Shown here piece after piece: positions 60,981 through 64,000 of a DNA stretch of 64,000 bases (position 1 is its first letter; each line of letters opens with the position of its first letter). The translations under genes and the position numbers were made by a program. Below the pieces are notes generated by a model. The model searched no databases. It saw only the letters and a program-made list of their open reading frames with translations, and was not told the DNA's origin. The DNA comes from RGIG4079 sp045596365 (GTDB lineage Bacteria; Bacteroidota; Bacteroidia; Bacteroidales; Muribaculaceae), in assembly GCA_045596365.1 (NCBI GenBank), contig JAZOCE010000009.1, positions 1-64,000 on the forward strand, written 5' to 3'.

Positions 60981-63900
60981 TTACTTAATCATATCTGATG
61001 AAACAAAAACTCCTTCGATGTCATCTTTACTTCCCACGACAAGACGCTCATATTCACGAAGACCTGTACCTGCAGGAATCAAGTGTCCACATATTACGTT
61101 TTCTTTCATGCCCTCAAGTGAGTCCGTTTTTCCATTGATAGCAGCCTCGTTAAGAACTTTGGTTGTTTCCTGGAATGATGCAGCTGACATGAAACTTGAA
61201 GTTTGAAGAGCAGCACGAGTGATACCTTGAAGTATTTGTTCCGATGTTGCTGGAACAGCATCACGCACTTCAATAGGTTTGAGGTCGCGACGTTTAAGCG
61301 CTGAGTTCTCATCACGAAGTTTGCGAGCTGTGATGATTTGACCAGGTTTAACTGAGTCAGAATCTCCGGCATCAACAACCACTTTCTTACCCCAAATGCG
61401 ATCATTTTCTTCCATGAAATCACGTTTGTCAACAACTTGTTGTTCAAGGAAGCTTGTATCACCCGGATCAAGAATGTTAACCTTACGCATCATTTGACGT
61501 ACGATAACTTCAAAGTGTTTGTCATTGATTTTCACACCTTGCATACGATATACATCTTGCACTTCGTTCACGATATAATCTTGAACTGCTGTTGGACCCA
61601 TGATGTTAAGAATATCAGCAGGAGTAATAGCTCCATCAGAAAGTGGCGTACCTGCACGCACATAGTCATTTTCTTGAACAAGAATTTGTTTTGACAATGG
61701 AACAAGATATTTCTTAACTTCACCTATCTTAGATGTTACCGAGATTTCGCGGTTACCACGTTTAACTTTACCAAACTTAACCTCACCATCTATTTCTGAA
61801 ACGATTGCAGGGTTAGATGGGTTACGTGCTTCAAACAACTCAGTAACACGTGGAAGGCCACCGGTGATGTCACCTGCGCCACCTGTTGCACGAGGTATCT
61901 TAACAAAGATTTCACCTGCACGAAGTTCATCTCCATCTTCAACCATTAAGTGTGCGCCCACAGGAAGAGCATATGTTTTAACTATTTGTCCGTTTGCATC
62001 GAGGATATTTGCCTCAGGAACTTTAGTACGATCTTTAGATTCGATAATAATCTTTTCGCGAAGACCTGATTGTTCATCGGCATCAACACGATATGTTACG
62101 TTTTCAATAACATTTTCGAAACTGATCTTACCAGCTACTTCTGAAACAATAACAGCATTAAATGGGTCCCATTCACAAATTACATCACCTTTCTTAACTG
62201 TATCTCCATTCTTGAAATATAGTTTAGAACCATAAGGGATGTTAGCATTTGTCAACATCATCTTAGTCTTAGGATCGATAATGCGCATTTCAGCAAGACG
62301 GCCGATAACAACTTCTACAGGACGTCCGTTTGCATCAAGTTCTTCAGTTTCTACTGTGCGAAGTTCATCAATTTCAAGAGCACCTTCATAGCGCGAAGTT
62401 ACTGATGATACAGCAGCAATGTTTGACGCAACCCCACCGACGTGGAATGTACGAAGTGTCAACTGTGTACCAGGCTCACCAATTGATTGAGCTGCAATTA
62501 CACCGACAGCTTCACCTTTTTGCACAAGACGATTGTTTGACAAGTTACGTCCATAACATTTAGCACAAACACCTTTCTTAGACTCACAAGTGAGTACTGA
62601 GCGAATTTCAACAGATTCTATTGGTGATCCGTTTATGCGATCAGCTGCTGCTTCGTTGATTTCTTCGCCTGCAGCAACAATTACCTCTCCTGTTGTCGGG
62701 TCAACAATATCATGTACTGATACACGACCAAGGATGCGTTCACCAAGAGAGGCAACAACGTCGTCGTTGTTCTTAACTTCAGTACATACAAGACCACGCA
62801 ATGTACCACAATCCTCTTCGTGAATAATCACATCATGAGCAACGTCAACAAGACGACGAGTCAAGTAACCTGCGTCGGCAGTCTTCAACGCTGTATCGGC
62901 AAGACCCTTACGTGCACCGTGAGTAGAGATAAAGTACTCAAGCACTGATAGACCTTCCTTAAAGTTGGCAAGAATCGGGTTTTCGATGATTTGACCACCT
63001 TCAGCACCGGCCTTTTGAGGTTTAGCCATAAGACCACGCATACCTGAAAGCTGACGAATTTGGTCTTTAGAGCCACGAGCACCTGAGTCAAGCATCATGA
63101 ATACAGGGTTGAAACCTTGTTGATCAGCAGTCAATTGCTTCATCAATGTGTCAGACAAACGAGAGTTAACGTGTGTCCAAATATCAATTATCTGATTGTA
63201 ACGTTCGTTGTTAGTAATGAATCCCATAGAGTAGTTATTCATCACTTCTTGAACTTGTTCGTTACCTTCTTTAACCATTTGTTCTTTCTCAGCAGGAATT
63301 AGCACGTCTCCAAGGTTGAATGACAAACCACCCTTGAAAGCCATCTTATAACCGAGATTCTTTATATCGTCAAGGAATTGTGCTGAACGTGGAATACCAC
63401 AGCTCTTAATCACTTTACCGATGATATCACGCAAAGATTTCTTTGACAAGATTTGGTTAACGTAACCAATTTCTTCTGGCACATATTGATTAACAAGTAC
63501 TCGACCTACTGAAGTGTTTTCAACAAGACGTTTAACCTTGTTACCATTTTCATCGATGTCATCAACGACAACAGAGATTGGTGCGTGAAGTGTTACACGA
63601 CCTTCATTATATGCAATTTCAGCCTCTTCTGGTCCATAGAATTTGAATCCTTCTCCTTTATCGCCTTTACGCAATTTTGTGATATAGTAAAGACCGAGTA
63701 CCATATCTTGAGAAGGCACAGTAATAGGCGCACCATTAGCAGGGTTCAAGATGTTGTGAGCACCAAGCATCAACATTTGAGCTTCGAGGATAGCTTCGTT
63801 ACCAAGAGGCAAGTGAACAGCCATTTGGTCTCCGTCGAAGTCGGCGTTGAACGCAGTACATGCAAGCGGATGCAATTGAATAGCCTTTCCTTCAATCATC

Positions 63901-64000
63901 TTAGGTTGGAATGCTTGAATACCGAGACGGTGAAGAGTTGGAGCACGGTTAAGCAACACCGGATGTCCTTTCATTACGTGCTCAAGAATATCCCATACAA
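60981..64000 (-). CDS. rpoC: DNA-directed RNA polymerase subunit beta' (partial, 5' end beyond window)
   Basis: C-terminal 1005 or so residues of the catalytic beta' subunit; the reading frame runs open to the right edge (VWDILEHVMKGHP), so the ATG at 63974 is not the start. The active-site loop NADFDGDQMAVHLPL with three Mg-binding Asp is present, followed by the bridge-helix and trigger-loop regions (GARGSKDQIRQLSGMRGLM, GEPGTQLTLRTFHVGG) and the zinc site CESKKGVCAKCYGRNL. The lineage-typical insert and the C-terminal clamp end at about 60981. rpoB is expected to the right of the window. Confidence 0.98.
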   Translation of the reverse strand, partial: VWDILEHVMKGHPVLLNRAPTLHRLGIQAFQPKMIEGKAIQLHPLACTAFNADFDGDQMAVHLPLGNEAILEAQMLMLGAHNILNPANGAPITVPSQDMVLGLYYITKLRKGDKGEGFKFYGPEEAEIAYNEGRVTLHAPISVVVDDIDENGNKVKRLVENTSVGRVLVNQYVPEEIGYVNQILSKKSLRDIIGKVIKSCGIPRSAQFLDDIKNLGYKMAFKGGLSFNLGDVLIPAEKEQMVKEGNEQVQEVMNNYSMGFITNNERYNQIIDIWTHVNSRLSDTLMKQLTADQQGFNPVFMMLDSGARGSKDQIRQLSGMRGLMAKPQKAGAEGGQIIENPILANFKEGLSVLEYFISTHGARKGLADTALKTADAGYLTRRLVDVAHDVIIHEEDCGTLRGLVCTEVKNNDDVVASLGERILGRVSVHDIVDPTTGEVIVAAGEEINEAAADRINGSPIESVEIRSVLTCESKKGVCAKCYGRNLSNNRLVQKGEAVGVIAAQSIGEPGTQLTLRTFHVGGVASNIAAVSSVTSRYEGALEIDELRTVETEELDANGRPVEVVIGRLAEMRIIDPKTKMMLTNANIPYGSKLYFKNGDTVKKGDVICEWDPFNAVIVSEVAGKISFENVIENVTYRVDADEQSGLREKIIIESKDRTKVPEANILDANGQIVKTYALPVGAHLMVEDGDELRAGEIFVKIPRATGGAGDITGGLPRVTELFEARNPSNPAIVSEIDGEVKFGKVKRGNREISVTSKIGEVKKYLVPLSKQILVQENDYVRAGTPLSDGAITPADILNIMGPTAVQDYIVNEVQDVYRMQGVKINDKHFEVIVRQMMRKVNILDPGDTSFLEQQVVDKRDFMEENDRIWGKKVVVDAGDSDSVKPGQIITARKLRDENSALKRRDLKPIEVRDAVPATSEQILQGITRAALQTSSFMSAASFQETTKVLNEAAINGKTDSLEGMKENVICGHLIPAGTGLREYERLVVGSKDDIEGVFVSSDMIK

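Overview
The window is a chromosomal segment of a Bacteroidota bacterium, almost certainly of the order Bacteroidales. The evidence is AT-rich DNA, two SusC/SusD outer-membrane glycan importer pairs, lipoproteins with acidic residues right after the lipidated cysteine, start sites mostly without a Shine-Dalgarno sequence, and many copies of the Bacteroidetes -7 promoter element TAnnTTTG. Family level is not settled by sequence alone. I see no phage, insertion sequence or CRISPR array.

Layout. Positions 1-139 hold the 5' part of a leftward transcript with stable-RNA-type promoters. 345-6791 (minus) carries trpB (TrpB2 type), ligA, alaS and a tRNA-Ser(UGA), each separated by clear hairpin terminators. 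7038-12049 (minus) is a SusD/SusC pair without enzymes, behind a 418-base regulatory region with a duplicated 30-bp palindromic element. Upstream lie a DUF6377-type membrane regulator (minus) and, divergently, an AraC-type regulator coupled to a small exported protein. 15875-18917 (minus) is mutL followed by a secreted serine hydrolase. 18998-22919 (minus) is a three-gene membrane operon: coiled-coil protein, MgtC-like protein, CPA2 antiporter.

The centrepiece is 23041-48647. A ROK-family repressor gene (minus) diverges from 14 tightly packed plus-strand genes that form one large polysaccharide utilisation locus (PUL). They encode an exported FAD oxidoreductase, a DUF4434 barrel protein, a sugar-porter MFS transporter, an N-acylglucosamine 2-epimerase-family enzyme, SusC, SusD, a DUF5018-like lipoprotein, a phosphodiester glycosidase (NAGPA/DUF2233), a GHL10-type barrel lipoprotein, a calcineurin-like phosphoesterase, a sialate O-acetylesterase fused to a second GHL10 barrel, a DUF5009 membrane acyltransferase-like protein, a GH20 hexosaminidase and a DUF4434/DUF5109 protein. 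The combination suggests uptake and breakdown of an acetylated, N-acetylhexosamine-containing glycan with sugar-phosphate diester links. The proposed order is surface binding and uncovering of the phosphodiester, dephosphorylation, deacetylation, release of HexNAc by GH20, import by MFS and epimerisation in the cytoplasm. The substrate is inferred, not shown.

After the PUL come a small 2[4Fe-4S] ferredoxin, a lipocalin-like lipoprotein, a coupled group (glycosyltransferase, GYF_2/CD225 protein, DUF4286, ruvC), surE, an outer-membrane beta-barrel receptor, a short TPR/HTH membrane regulator, an EFR1-type flavodoxin/ferredoxin protein, a DUF2027-Smr protein and queA. Near the right end a second phosphodiester glycosidase gene carries a one-base frameshift and overlaps a gene for a protein with a secretion-tail-like C-terminus. 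The window ends inside rpoC.
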